Below are positions 53,686 through 60,610 of a stretch of 64,000 nucleotides of DNA, one piece after another (position 1 is the first letter of the stretch; every line of letters begins with the position of its first letter). The stretch spans positions 79,755 to 143,754 of the forward strand of contig NZ_JBAKFX010000004.1 in the NCBI RefSeq assembly GCF_037577855.1, given 5' to 3'. Origin of the DNA: Dethiothermospora halolimnae. Its GTDB lineage: Bacteria; Bacillota; Clostridia; Tissierellales; VENL01. The notes beneath the pieces are model-generated. The model searched no databases and was not told where the DNA came from. It saw nothing but the letters and a program-made list of their open reading frames with translations. The position numbers and the translations under genes are program-made.

Positions 53686-54283
53686 AGATATAATAGTGTC
53701 CAGTGGTAATAAGCATAAAATTGATGAAATAACAAAGATATTAAAAGATTTACCAGTAAATATATTATCTAAAGATGATGTGGGGTTAGAGGATTTTGAT
53801 GTAGTTGAAGATAAAGATACTTTAGAGGGTAATGCATTAAAAAAGGCTACGGAGATGTGGGAACATGTAGATGGTATAGTAATAGCCGATGATAGCGGAT
53901 TGTTTGTAGATAGTTTAAAAGGCGATCCCGGGATTTATTCTGCTAGGTACGCAGGAGAGAATGCAAAGGATAAAGATAATAACAAAAAACTTTTAAATGA
54001 ACTAGATGGGGTAGAACTAGAGGATAGAACTGCAAGTTTTAAAACAGCAATAGCAATAGTTTTAGAAAATGGAGAAACTAAAACCTTAATTGGAGAGTGT
54101 AGTGGAAGGATAGGTTTTACTCCAAAGGGGAGTAGTGGTTTTGGGTATGATCCTTTATTTATAGTTGATGGATATAATAAAACATTTGCAGAACTGGGGG
54201 AAGAAACAAAAAATAAGATAAGCCATAGGGCAAATGCATTAAAAAAATTAAGAACCTATCTAGAAGATATTATAAAGGATTGA
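53678..54283 (+). CDS. rdgB: XTP/dITP pyrophosphatase (RdgB/Ham1)
   Basis: This 201-aa enzyme hydrolyses non-canonical purine nucleoside triphosphates to keep them out of DNA and RNA. The N-terminal VSSGNKHKIDEITKIL is the nucleotide loop. ADDSGLFVDSLKGDPGIYSARYAG and SSGFGYDPLF are the conserved active-site segments, with SHRANALKKL near the end. The ATG lies inside rph after AGGAAAAGGGG, suggesting coupled translation. The next gene follows after 4 bases. Confidence 0.94.
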   Translation: MSKDIIVSSGNKHKIDEITKILKDLPVNILSKDDVGLEDFDVVEDKDTLEGNALKKATEMWEHVDGIVIADDSGLFVDSLKGDPGIYSARYAGENAKDKDNNKKLLNELDGVELEDRTASFKTAIAIVLENGETKTLIGECSGRIGFTPKGSSGFGYDPLFIVDGYNKTFAELGEETKNKISHRANALKKLRTYLEDIIKD

Positions 54284-54287
54284 TAAT

Positions 54288-54758
54288 ATGGATATACTAG
54301 TATTTAGTGATACCCATGGCATGTTAAATGATCTAAAAAAAGTAAAAGAAAAAGTGAATAACGTAGATTTAATTATACATTTAGGTGATTATACAAAGGA
54401 CACTGGGGAAATAAAAAAAATATTTAATAAAGAAGTAATATGTGTAAAAGGGAACTGTGATATTTCTGATAATAATACAAAGGAAGAGGAGATATTAACC
54501 ATAAATGATAAAAGAATATTACTAACCCATGGACATAAATATAAAGTTAAAATGGATATAAATAACATATATTATAGGGGTATAGAGTTGGAAGTAGACT
54601 TAGTACTATTCGGACACACCCATTTAGCTCTTAATATTGAAAATAATGGGTTGAAATTATTTAACCCAGGAAGTTTATCATATCCTAGAAATAGAGAAAA
54701 GACATTCGGGGTATTAAATATAACTGATAAAATAGGGGCTCAGGTTATAGCAATATAG
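54288..54758 (+). CDS. YfcE/YsnB-family metallophosphoesterase
   Basis: This 156-aa calcineurin-like phosphodiesterase has the metal-binding series FSDTHG, HLGDYTKD, GNCD, LTHGHKYK and FGHTH, in the family order. It lacks extra domains, like Bacillus YsnB and E. coli YfcE. The physiological substrate is unknown. It closes the rph-rdgB operon, 4 bases behind rdgB. A promoter for tRNA genes begins about 50 bases after its stop. Confidence 0.92.
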   Translation: MDILVFSDTHGMLNDLKKVKEKVNNVDLIIHLGDYTKDTGEIKKIFNKEVICVKGNCDISDNNTKEEEILTINDKRILLTHGHKYKVKMDINNIYYRGIELEVDLVLFGHTHLALNIENNGLKLFNPGSLSYPRNREKTFGVLNITDKIGAQVIAI

Positions 54759-54807
54759 CCAAAGTCCCTATGGTAACAAATTCCTTAAAAATTTTTTTAG
54801 AAATTTG

Positions 54808-54836
54808 TTGACAATAATATAATCCTCTGCTATAAT
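54808..54836 (+). promoter_or_regulatory. promoter of the tRNA cluster
   Basis: TTGACA (54808-54813), exactly 17 bp, then TATAAT (54831-54836) give a perfect consensus promoter. It lies about 40 bases ahead of the first tRNA, which suits a stable-RNA operon. Confidence 0.92.
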
Positions 54837-54877
54837 TTATTATTGTCAGCACGAAGCAAGTGGCGAGACAAAATAAT

Positions 54878-54954
54878 GCGCCTGTAGCTCAGTAGGATAG
54901 AGCAACGGACTTCTAATCCGTGTGTCAGGGGTTCGAATCCTCTCAGGCGCGCCA
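54878..54954 (+). tRNA. tRNA-Arg (TCT)
   Basis: The cloverleaf closes with GCGCCTG/CAGGCGC. The anticodon stem-loop is ACGGA CTTCTAA TCCGT with anticodon TCT, reading AGA. The T loop is GTTCGAATC. Discriminator G and CCA are encoded. Confidence 0.95.
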
Positions 54955-54969
54955 TTTAAAAAATATTGT

Positions 54970-55047
54970 GGTGGGTATAGCTCAGTTGGTTAGAGCGCCA
55001 GATTGTGGCTCTGGAGGTCATGGGTTCGACTCCCATTATTCACCCCA
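54970..55047 (+). tRNA. tRNA-His (GTG)
   Basis: The anticodon loop TTGTGGC lies between CCAGA and TCTGG and gives anticodon GTG. The extra 5' G (G-1, 54970) faces discriminator C, as required for tRNA-His. CCA is encoded. The acceptor has two G-T pairs. Confidence 0.95.
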
Positions 55048-55049
55048 TT

Positions 55050-55175
55050 AACTTCACTAACGTGAAGAATTGTGAATTGATAATTGTAAATTGTTAATAA
55101 AAAGAGTGGAGGGTTTAGGTTTAACTTAGAACCCATCGTATAATTAACAATTAAAGAATTAACAATTCTGACGAT
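55050..55175. repeat. AT-rich palindromic repeat between tRNA genes
   Basis: The arms GAATTGTGAATTGATAATTG and ATTAACAATTAAAGAATTAA are approximate complements, around a core with GAGTGGAGGGTTTAGG. A related short piece (AATTGTGAATTGACAATTAA) lies before the truncated tRNA-Gly at about 55505. Confidence 0.55.
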
Positions 55176-55186
55176 AGTCAGCACTT

Positions 55187-55207
55187 GACCCATTAGCTCA
55201 GTTGGCA
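55187..55207 (+). pseudogene. 5' fragment of tRNA-Lys
   Basis: GACCCATTAGCTCAGTTGGC plus A is identical to positions 1-21 of the intact tRNA-Lys that starts 128 bp downstream. It stops in the D arm just before the 3' strand of the D stem. A conserved hairpin element follows instead of the rest of the tRNA. Confidence 0.85.
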
Positions 55208-55254
55208 TAAGCAGGGGACCAAAATCACGCTTTTGATTTTGTGTACATCGCTTA
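55208..55254 (+). other. 47-nt conserved two-helix element, copy A
   Basis: The outer stem is TAAGC (55208-55212) with GCTTA (55250-55254). The inner stem is CAAAATC (55220-55226) with GATTTTG (55235-55241). Copy B, after the tRNA-Gly fragment, has the same length, the same internal loops and a compensatory change in the inner stem. No known RNA family is recognised. Confidence 0.6.
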
Positions 55255-55314
55255 GTTATCGATCATTGAGTTATGTTAAAGGTATAAATTATGTAGCCAA
55301 ATAAAATATAATAT

Positions 55315-55390
55315 GACCCATTAGCTCAGTTGGCAGAGCATCTGACTTTTAATCAGGGTGTCCGGCGTTCGAGTCGCCGATGGGTCACCA
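55315..55390 (+). tRNA. tRNA-Lys (TTT), copy 1
   Basis: The acceptor is GACCCAT/ATGGGTC, and the anticodon arm TCTGA CTTTTAA TCAGG has anticodon TTT. Discriminator A and CCA are encoded. The first 21 bases are duplicated upstream. Confidence 0.95.
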
Positions 55391-55410
55391 TTTTCAAATA
55401 ATAAATATGT

Positions 55411-55495
55411 GCAGGTGTGGCGGAATTGGCAGACGCGCTAGACTTAGGATCTAGTATCTTATGATGTGGGGGTTCGACTCCCTTCACCTGTACCA
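55411..55495 (+). tRNA. tRNA-Leu (TAG), copy 1
   Basis: The anticodon arm CTAGA CTTAGGA TCTAG gives anticodon TAG. A long variable arm (TATCTTATGATG) marks a class II tRNA. The acceptor is GCAGGTG/CACCTGT with a terminal G-T pair. CCA is encoded. Confidence 0.95.
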
Positions 55496-55555
55496 ATAAA
55501 TGCAATTGTGAATTGACAATTAAAAATTAACAATTCTGTCTGGAAGACAGCATGT

Positions 55556-55575
55556 GCGGAAGTGGCTCAGTGGTA
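55556..55575 (+). pseudogene. 5' fragment of tRNA-Gly
   Basis: GCGGAAGTGGCTCAGTGGTA is identical to the start of the intact tRNA-Gly 127 bp downstream. It ends at the same structural point as the tRNA-Lys fragment, before the 3' strand of the D stem. A GTCTGGAAGAC hairpin lies just upstream. Confidence 0.85.
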
Positions 55576-55622
55576 TAAGCAGAGAACCCAAATCTTCTTT
55601 TCGATTTGGTGTGAATCGCTTA
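55576..55622 (+). other. 47-nt conserved two-helix element, copy B
   Basis: The outer stem is TAAGC/GCTTA (55576-55580 with 55618-55622). The inner stem is CCAAATC (55588-55594) with GATTTGG (55603-55609). Relative to copy A, the second inner pair is C-G (55589:55608) instead of A-T (55221:55240), a compensatory change. The loop is 8 nt in both. Confidence 0.6.
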
Positions 55623-55682
55623 GTTAGGAAAACTTGAGGGCTTGCCGTTAAATTGGATAGTGATTGAAAGTAAAGGATATGT

Positions 55683-55757
55683 GCGGAAGTGGCTCAGTGG
55701 TAGAGCATCGCCTTGCCAAGGCGAGGGTCGCGAGTTCGAATCTCGTCTTCCGCTCCA
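55683..55757 (+). tRNA. tRNA-Gly (GCC)
   Basis: The acceptor is GCGGAAG/CTTCCGC. The anticodon arm TCGCC TTGCCAA GGCGA has anticodon GCC. Discriminator T and CCA are encoded. Confidence 0.95.
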
Positions 55758-55762
55758 AATAT

Positions 55763-55838
55763 GACCCATTAGCTCAGTTGGCAGAGCATCTGACTTTTAA
55801 TCAGGGTGTCCGGCGTTCGAGTCGCCGATGGGTCACCA
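55763..55838 (+). tRNA. tRNA-Lys (TTT), copy 2
   Basis: The tRNA is identical to copy 1 in the tRNA body. It starts 5 bases after tRNA-Gly. With the next tRNA-Leu it forms a duplicated Lys-Leu block. Confidence 0.95.
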
Positions 55839-55858
55839 TTTTCAAATGATAAATATGT

Positions 55859-55943
55859 GCAGGCGTGGCGGAATTGGCAGACGCGCTAGACTTAGGATCT
55901 AGTATCTTATGATGTGGGGGTTCGACTCCCTTCGCCTGTACCA
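55859..55943 (+). tRNA. tRNA-Leu (TAG), copy 2
   Basis: It matches copy 1 except that one acceptor pair is C-G (GCAGGCG/CGCCTGT) instead of T-A. The change is compensatory, so both copies remain functional. The spacer before it differs from copy 1 by a single base. Confidence 0.95.
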
Positions 55944-56189
55944 CTATTTTAATTTACAAAGAATTATAAATTGTGAGTTTTAATTATAAATTGAGAAGAG
56001 AGAAATTATCTGATAGGAAGTTGACTTTATGGGGTTAACTTTTTTTAGTATATAATAACAAACAATTTATGTAGGGTCTGAATATATTCAGACCGACTTT
56101 AAAGTCATGCAGTATAGGTCGACAATATAACTTCTCTAATGAAAATAATTTAAAATTTATAATTTACAATTTAAAATTGAATTTATCCT

Positions 56190-56266
56190 GCGCCCTTAGC
56201 TCAGTTGGATAGAGTGGCTGACTTCGAATCAGTTTGTCCCGGGTTCGAATCCTGGAGGGCGTGCCA
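56190..56266 (+). tRNA. tRNA-Arg (TCG)
   Basis: The acceptor is GCGCCCT/AGGGCGT, and the anticodon arm CTGA CTTCGAA TCAG has anticodon TCG. The T loop is GGTTCGAATCC. CCA is encoded. A phage-type integrase remnant lies immediately downstream, so its 3' end is the likely attachment site. Confidence 0.95.
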
Positions 56267-56272
56267 TATCAA

Positions 56273-56312
56273 ACCTCTGTAATCTCAATGATTACAGAGG
56301 TTTTTATTTTAC
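56273..56312. terminator. terminator after tRNA-Arg
   Basis: AAACCTCTGTAATC and GATTACAGAGGTTT form a 14-bp perfect stem, followed by TTATTTT. It ends the tRNA cluster and also lies at the end of the convergent integrase remnant. Confidence 0.88.
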
Positions 56313-56323
56313 TTAAATTTAGT

Positions 56324-57384
56324 TTAAATAATGTTAATTGGGGACAATTTGGGGACACTCAGAGAAAAAATCATTTTTTCACTTAATTTCATCCTTAAAC
56401 ATAACATCATTATTTTTTTTAGCCCTTTTCTTTTTATAAATTTAGAAAACCAAGATGAAGGAGTGGTTGGGTGCATAGGCTTACCATTCCACTGAGTTAG
56501 TATAAAACCGTCACCTTCCCATAAGTCTCCACATTTCAATCTTTTTTCTTTTTCTTCAATCTCATGTATTTTTAAAAGTCTAATAATTGGAGCAGGTAGA
56601 GAGATAATTCTTTTAGAACTTTCAGTTTTAGGTTCTTTAATAAAAGTGCCTTCTCCAGGAATATATTGATGAGATTGTTCTATCTTGATATAGCTATCTT
56701 CAAAATTGACACTATCCCATTTAAGACCTGTTAATTCACCTAGTCTGAGTCCAGCAGTTATTGTTAGCATTATGGCTAATTTATATTTTGTCTTTTCATG
56801 TTCTAAAGCACTGATTAATTCTTTAATTTCATTTTCATCATAATATCCAGCTTCTTTTTTCTTAATTTTAGGTGGATCAACTTTTGATATTGGATTTTCA
56901 GATATAAGCTCCCACTTAACAGCATCATTGAACATCTTTCTTAGTAATCTATGGTAATGCATAATGGTGCTATTTGATACCTTCCCCTTGGATCTATCTT
57001 TTCTTATACCATCTTGTTGTAAATGTTTATAAAAGTCTAATATATGAATTGGTCTTATTTTGATACTTTCATTTTCCAAAATACAGGGAGTATTCTTAAA
57101 TCTAATAACCTTTTATATTCATAGGTAGTTTTGGGTGCCAAATTAGGTTTTGCATAATTTTCTAACCATTTATGGGTGAAAGTATTAAACCTAACTTTAG
57201 TGGGTTCAATAAAATTGTCACCCTCTATTTTTGCTACAAATTTGGCAAGTTCTTTTTTAGCTAAAGTTTTCTTTTTATAATGAACTTTCTTAGTATATTT
57301 TTTTCTTTTACCGTTAGGGCCATAACCTCCAGATACTACGAGTCTATATGAATTTTTACCTCTTTTCTCTATTGAACCGGCCAT
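56324..57384 (-). pseudogene. tyrosine recombinase/integrase, frameshifted and lacking its catalytic end
   Basis: This was a phage or ICE integrase. The ATG at 57384 (after AAAGGAGTG) opens the arm-binding domain (AGSIEKRGKNSYRLVVSGGY), and the core-binding domain follows (FTHKWLENYAKPNLAPKTTY). The frame breaks near 57055-57079, where PVFWKMKVSK runs into a stop while the other frame continues ENESIKIRPIHILDFYKHLQ. The catalytic domain keeps the first Arg in TAGLRLGELTGLKW. After IKRKGLKK, however, the HxxR box and catalytic Tyr are missing, replaced by an unrelated short tail. The element cannot excise itself. It sits next to tRNA-Arg(TCG). Confidence 0.88.
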
Positions 57385-57398
57385 AATTATCACTCCTT

Positions 57399-58394
57399 TT
57401 GGGTAAATTCGTAATTTATGTGTATGACCCATCTGACAACTCTATAAAGAAATGTGATGAAATTCTATTCGATGCTTATCCAAATCAAGTTGTAGATTTT
57501 GATATAAGCATTGATGGTGAGTATTTTGTCAAATTGACAAAGCATAGACTCGAAACCAACAACAGGGTGGTTACTACCTATGAGTGAAGAACTGCAACTT
57601 ATTATAGAAGCAGCAATGACACAGGCACATATCATACAGGACATACTAGAGTAGAAGAGATGACTGATAGTTACGAGGGTACAGTATCCGGTGAAAAGAT
57701 TAGAATTACATTCAGTAAAGAAACCCCCAATATTTATTTTGAAGCTGTTAATATTATAGACGATACTGTAGCAGGTTCAAAAATTTATTCCTATTCTTTA
57801 TCAAGTAACACTGAGTCTCTTGTTAATGATTATGTAGTTTCAACTTATCACGATAATGATATCGAGTTTGACAAACAAACAGATATATACTCATTAAAGG
57901 GTAATCGAATACTGGGATATTCAAGAAATGTACATTTCTCTAAAAAGATGGCTTATATATTTAATCCTTCTGATGGAACTTTATCATCCTATGATATATG
58001 CGATACTCACAATTTATATAATCTATCTGATGACGGGGTATATATAGCCGATTCAGAAGGCTATTATGCCAATACGCCAGCTATTAATGACTCAGTCTAT
58101 AAACTGAAAACATATGGAACTATACAACAGATTCCTTTAAAAAATCCATTGGGTTTAGAAGATGCGGGTGTTGTGTATGGAGCGACGTTTGCCAATAATG
58201 GCAATGATTATTTCAGAATTAACGGCAGGGTTCCATTTTTTGATATATACAGATTAAGTGCAGATAAAAGTTGCTTTAATAAAATTCCATATTCCGAGGG
58301 AGATGGAGAAAAAGCTAACTATGTTGACTCCATCAATGGAACAATATTCATAGCATTAGATTATGACCCGTATCTTAAAGTATTAAAGCCGTAA
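57399..58394 (+). pseudogene. truncated gene with in-frame stop, possible beta-propeller-like protein
   Basis: One reading frame runs from about 57399 to 58394 with a single interruption, a TGA at 57585-57587 after VVTTYE. Beyond it the frame continues RTATYYRSSNDTGTYHTGHT and then MTDSYEGTVSGEKIRITFSK. The product would have repeated beta-type segments (KVYSYSLSS-like strands, YSRNVHFSKKMAYIFNPSDG, NLYNLSDDGVYIADSEG), reminiscent of a propeller, but I cannot name a family. The 5' end abuts the integrase start with no ribosome site, so the N-terminus was probably lost. Confidence 0.6.
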
Positions 58395-58419
58395 TATATT
58401 ATATGGTAGGAGGGATATT

Positions 58420-58743
58420 GTGAAGATAATATTAGAAAGAAACAAAGCCAAGAAAAGAAAATTGCCAAAGCTAACATTCCTTCAAGATGGGGTAAGTATG
58501 GTTGAATTTCTTATTATTATCTATGTTATACCCTTTGTACTTATAACATTAGTGGCAATAGGACAATCTTTATTAACAGGCCAAGAGGTACCATCTACAG
58601 TTATAGACCTGCTTAAAATGAATATTCCAGTTATAACATCACTTACAGCAGTTTACACTGGAGGGAAAGCCTATGTTGAAGGTAAGATGGCGAAGGATAT
58701 AAAGAAGGATGATTATATTGATAATCCTGAAGATATGATGTAG
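58420..58743 (+). CDS. small two-helix membrane protein of the integrated element
   Basis: This 107-aa protein has a basic N-terminus (ERNKAKKRKLPKL). The membrane segment is VEFLIIIYVIPFVLITLVAI, with a weaker second one (NIPVITSLTAVYTGGKAYVE). The tail is charged. The GTG start follows AGGAGGGATATT. Its place directly before an endolysin and a holin remnant suggests a phage lysis or tail-end gene. It has no recognised name. Confidence 0.6.
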   Translation: MKIILERNKAKKRKLPKLTFLQDGVSMVEFLIIIYVIPFVLITLVAIGQSLLTGQEVPSTVIDLLKMNIPVITSLTAVYTGGKAYVEGKMAKDIKKDDYIDNPEDMM

Positions 58744-58753
58744 GAGGTATATT

Positions 58754-59322
58754 ATGTTATTTCTAGTTAGAAAAGAAGATTTATATAAATGTCGATATAC
58801 TTCTCCATATGGTCCAAGGTGGTGGAGTTACTAAAGGATATGGATACTATATAGTCGCTAAATACGATAACGGTCTGTATTCCCTATATGGACATTTAAA
58901 ACAGTTATCTAAGTATAGAGTAGGATAGAGTTAAGAAAGGACAGATAATAGTTTATAGTGGAAATACGGGACATACTACAGGACCACACGTTCATCTTGA
59001 AATACACGAAAATGAATTTAACTTTAGAAGTCAAGTAGCTAGAAAAGGATATGATAGTGCAGTGGATCCAGTGAAATATTATCCGGAACTTAAACCTTAC
59101 TTAAATAAAAATATAGGTAGTTTAGATATATCTGAAAAGGAGGATGATATCGTGGAGTTTGAACATGGATGGCAAAAGGATTTACTTATTAAAACTATAA
59201 AGAAATTTAAAAGCAAAGGCACATTAAATAATGCTGATATGTGGTTAGAAAAAGCTAAGAATAACACTTTAACAAATGCAGAGTTAAGTTTGTTAGCTTT
59301 AGTCATGGCAGATAGAGATTAA
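58754..59322 (+). pseudogene. M23-family peptidase (endolysin) remnant
   Basis: An M23 peptidoglycan hydrolase has decayed here. The ATG at 58754 (after GGAGGTATATT) encodes LFLVRKEDLYKCRYTSPYGP, the usual start of the domain. A deletion then joins to a different frame reading GGGVTKGYGYYIVAKYDNGL and SLYGHLKQLSKYRV. A 10-bp insertion (AGGATAGAGT, 58922-58931, similar to the preceding bases) shifts the frame again. The rest continues VKKGQIIVYSGNTGHTTGPH and VHLEIHENEF, containing the zinc HxH, and then a helical C-terminal tail to 59322. The first zinc site is lost. Confidence 0.8.
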
Positions 59323-59344
59323 AAAAATAGGAGGTAATTGTTTT

Positions 59345-59628
59345 ATGGATGGTAAATTATTCATGCAGATAGTTTTAGGAGTTATTACAATATTGGGGGC
59401 TATAGTTACATATATAGTGGTTTAAAGGAGAAAAGGACATATAAGTGGATTGTTAGATCAGTATATGCTGCAGAACAGATTTTCCAAGGTAGTAACTTAG
59501 GAGAAAAGAAAAAAGAATATGTTTTAAGTTTCTTAAGGAGTAAAGGAATAAAAATAAATGAAGAACAATTAAATATTCTTATAGAAGCAGCAGTTGGAAA
59601 AATAAATTTATCTAAAGTAGAAGGCTAG
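59345..59628 (+). pseudogene. LLH-type phage holin remnant
   Basis: The ATG at 59345 encodes MDGKLFMQIVLGVITILGAI and VTYIVV, then hits a stop. Homologues continue with a proline-containing linker. In another frame the downstream part resumes as KWIVRSVYAAEQIFQGSNLG, then KKKEYVLSFLRSKGIKINEE and LNILIEAAVGKINLS, typical of the holin C-terminus. A short deletion with a frameshift therefore inactivated it. It stands right after the endolysin remnant. Confidence 0.72.
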
Positions 59629-59654
59629 GGGGTTTCCCCCTGGTCTTTTTTTAA
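59624..59654 (+). terminator. terminator after holin remnant
   Basis: AGGGGG and CCCCCT pair around TTTC, and seven T follow GGTC. Confidence 0.8.
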
Positions 59655-59687
59655 TAACATCAAGTGAAGACATAAGGAGCTGATACA

Positions 59688-59942
59688 TTGTTTAAAACTA
59701 TAAAAAAAGCTAAGAATGGAGACCAAGATGCACTACTATTTTTGATAAATAAATTTAAGCCTTTAATAAAAAAGTATTCTAGACAATTGACCTATGAAGA
59801 GACAGAAACGGATTTAGTGATATGTTTTATAGAAAAAATAAAAAAGTTTAATTTAAATAAAATTAAAAATAAAAATGATGCCATGATTATTAGTTATATA
59901 CATTACTTTATGGAATGGAGCTATTCAAAATATAAAAAATGA
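59688..59942 (+). CDS. small sigma-70-like / helix-turn-helix protein
   Basis: This 84-aa protein resembles region 2 of group V sigma factors and the small helix_turn_helix_16 proteins of conjugative elements. The relevant stretches are IKKAKNGDQDALLFLINKFK, YEETETDLVICFIEKIKKF and SYIHYFMEWSYSKYK. Region 4 is absent, so it is either a truncated regulator or a stand-alone domain. The TTG start follows AAGGAGCTGATACA. It ends at a palindromic terminator shared with the convergent membrane-protein gene. Confidence 0.6.
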   Translation: MFKTIKKAKNGDQDALLFLINKFKPLIKKYSRQLTYEETETDLVICFIEKIKKFNLNKIKNKNDAMIISYIHYFMEWSYSKYKK

Positions 59943-59968
59943 TGACTGATCAGTCATCATTTTTTATA
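59939..59968. terminator. bidirectional palindromic terminator
   Basis: AAAATGATGACTGATCAGTC continues to ATCATTTTTTAT, a perfect palindrome around GATC with T-runs on both sides. It overlaps the stop codons of both convergent genes. Confidence 0.8.
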
Positions 59969-60177
59969 TTTTGAATAACTCCATATACTATAACGCATAT
60001 ACATAATAAAATAATTATATAAGTAAATTTAGCAAAACCATAAAGATTTCCTTCACTATTTCCTAAAAAAAATTCTTTATAATCAATCATCATACCTTCC
60101 TTAAATGTAATTATTGGACTTATGAGGATTGTCGGAAAAATTAAACCTCCTATAATAAAATTACTACCTTTTTTCAT
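59950..60177 (-). CDS. small two-helix membrane protein
   Basis: This 75-aa protein has two hydrophobic segments (NFIIGGLIFPTILISPIITF and FTYIIILLCICVIVYGVIQ) and a short loop. The ATG has TTTAGGAGATGGTAAA upstream on the minus strand. I do not recognise it. It lies within the degraded integrated element. Confidence 0.6.
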   Translation of the reverse strand: MKKGSNFIIGGLIFPTILISPIITFKEGMMIDYKEFFLGNSEGNLYGFAKFTYIIILLCICVIVYGVIQNIKNDD

Positions 60178-60245
60178 TTTACCATCTCCTAAAGTATTAC
60201 TCTTAAAATAAATTTTTAAACGATTTTATAAATAGTAAACAAATA

Positions 60246-60401
60246 TTAGAAAGAGCTTTGGGCGGTATGGATTCTCCCATCAACAGTACAATTCTTTTTA
60301 AAGGATAATGCCTGACAAATCAGTTTATCATATGGGTCTTTATTATCAAGATACCCCTTTGCAACATAAACACTAATATATATATTATTACAGTTTTTAA
60401 A
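60246..60401 (-). pseudogene. possible 3' remnant of an unknown gene
   Basis: The minus-strand frame reads ISVYVAKGYLDNKDPYDKLI, then CQALSFKKNCTVDGRIHTAQ and SSF before a stop. The composition is protein-like, but there is no start codon or ribosome site upstream of it. It may be the end of a lost gene. The rest of 60178-60610 is AT-rich with no other feature. Confidence 0.3.
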
Positions 60402-60610
60402 TTAGTTCAATATATTACTGTAAATTAAGATAAATTTTTGAAATTAATAGGTTTACATTTCTTCACTATATACGTTTCTATTAAGTGTAAGACAAAATAA
60501 ACTGACTAGTGAAAGTAGTTCTAAAAATCAATAATTGGAACTTTGTCTTATATAGAAATATATTAACCGGTTAAAGATTATATAAAAAAAGAAAAAGGGG
60601 TGAGTAATAA

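Noticed and set aside
55664..55849. 61-aa open frame across tRNA-Gly and tRNA-Lys
   Set aside because: It is read through tRNA genes and is an artefact of their sequence.
57585..57587. TGA as a selenocysteine codon
   Set aside because: The context (TYE*RTATYY) is not a known selenoprotein motif, the gene is truncated, and neighbouring genes are pseudogenes; nonsense mutation is simpler.
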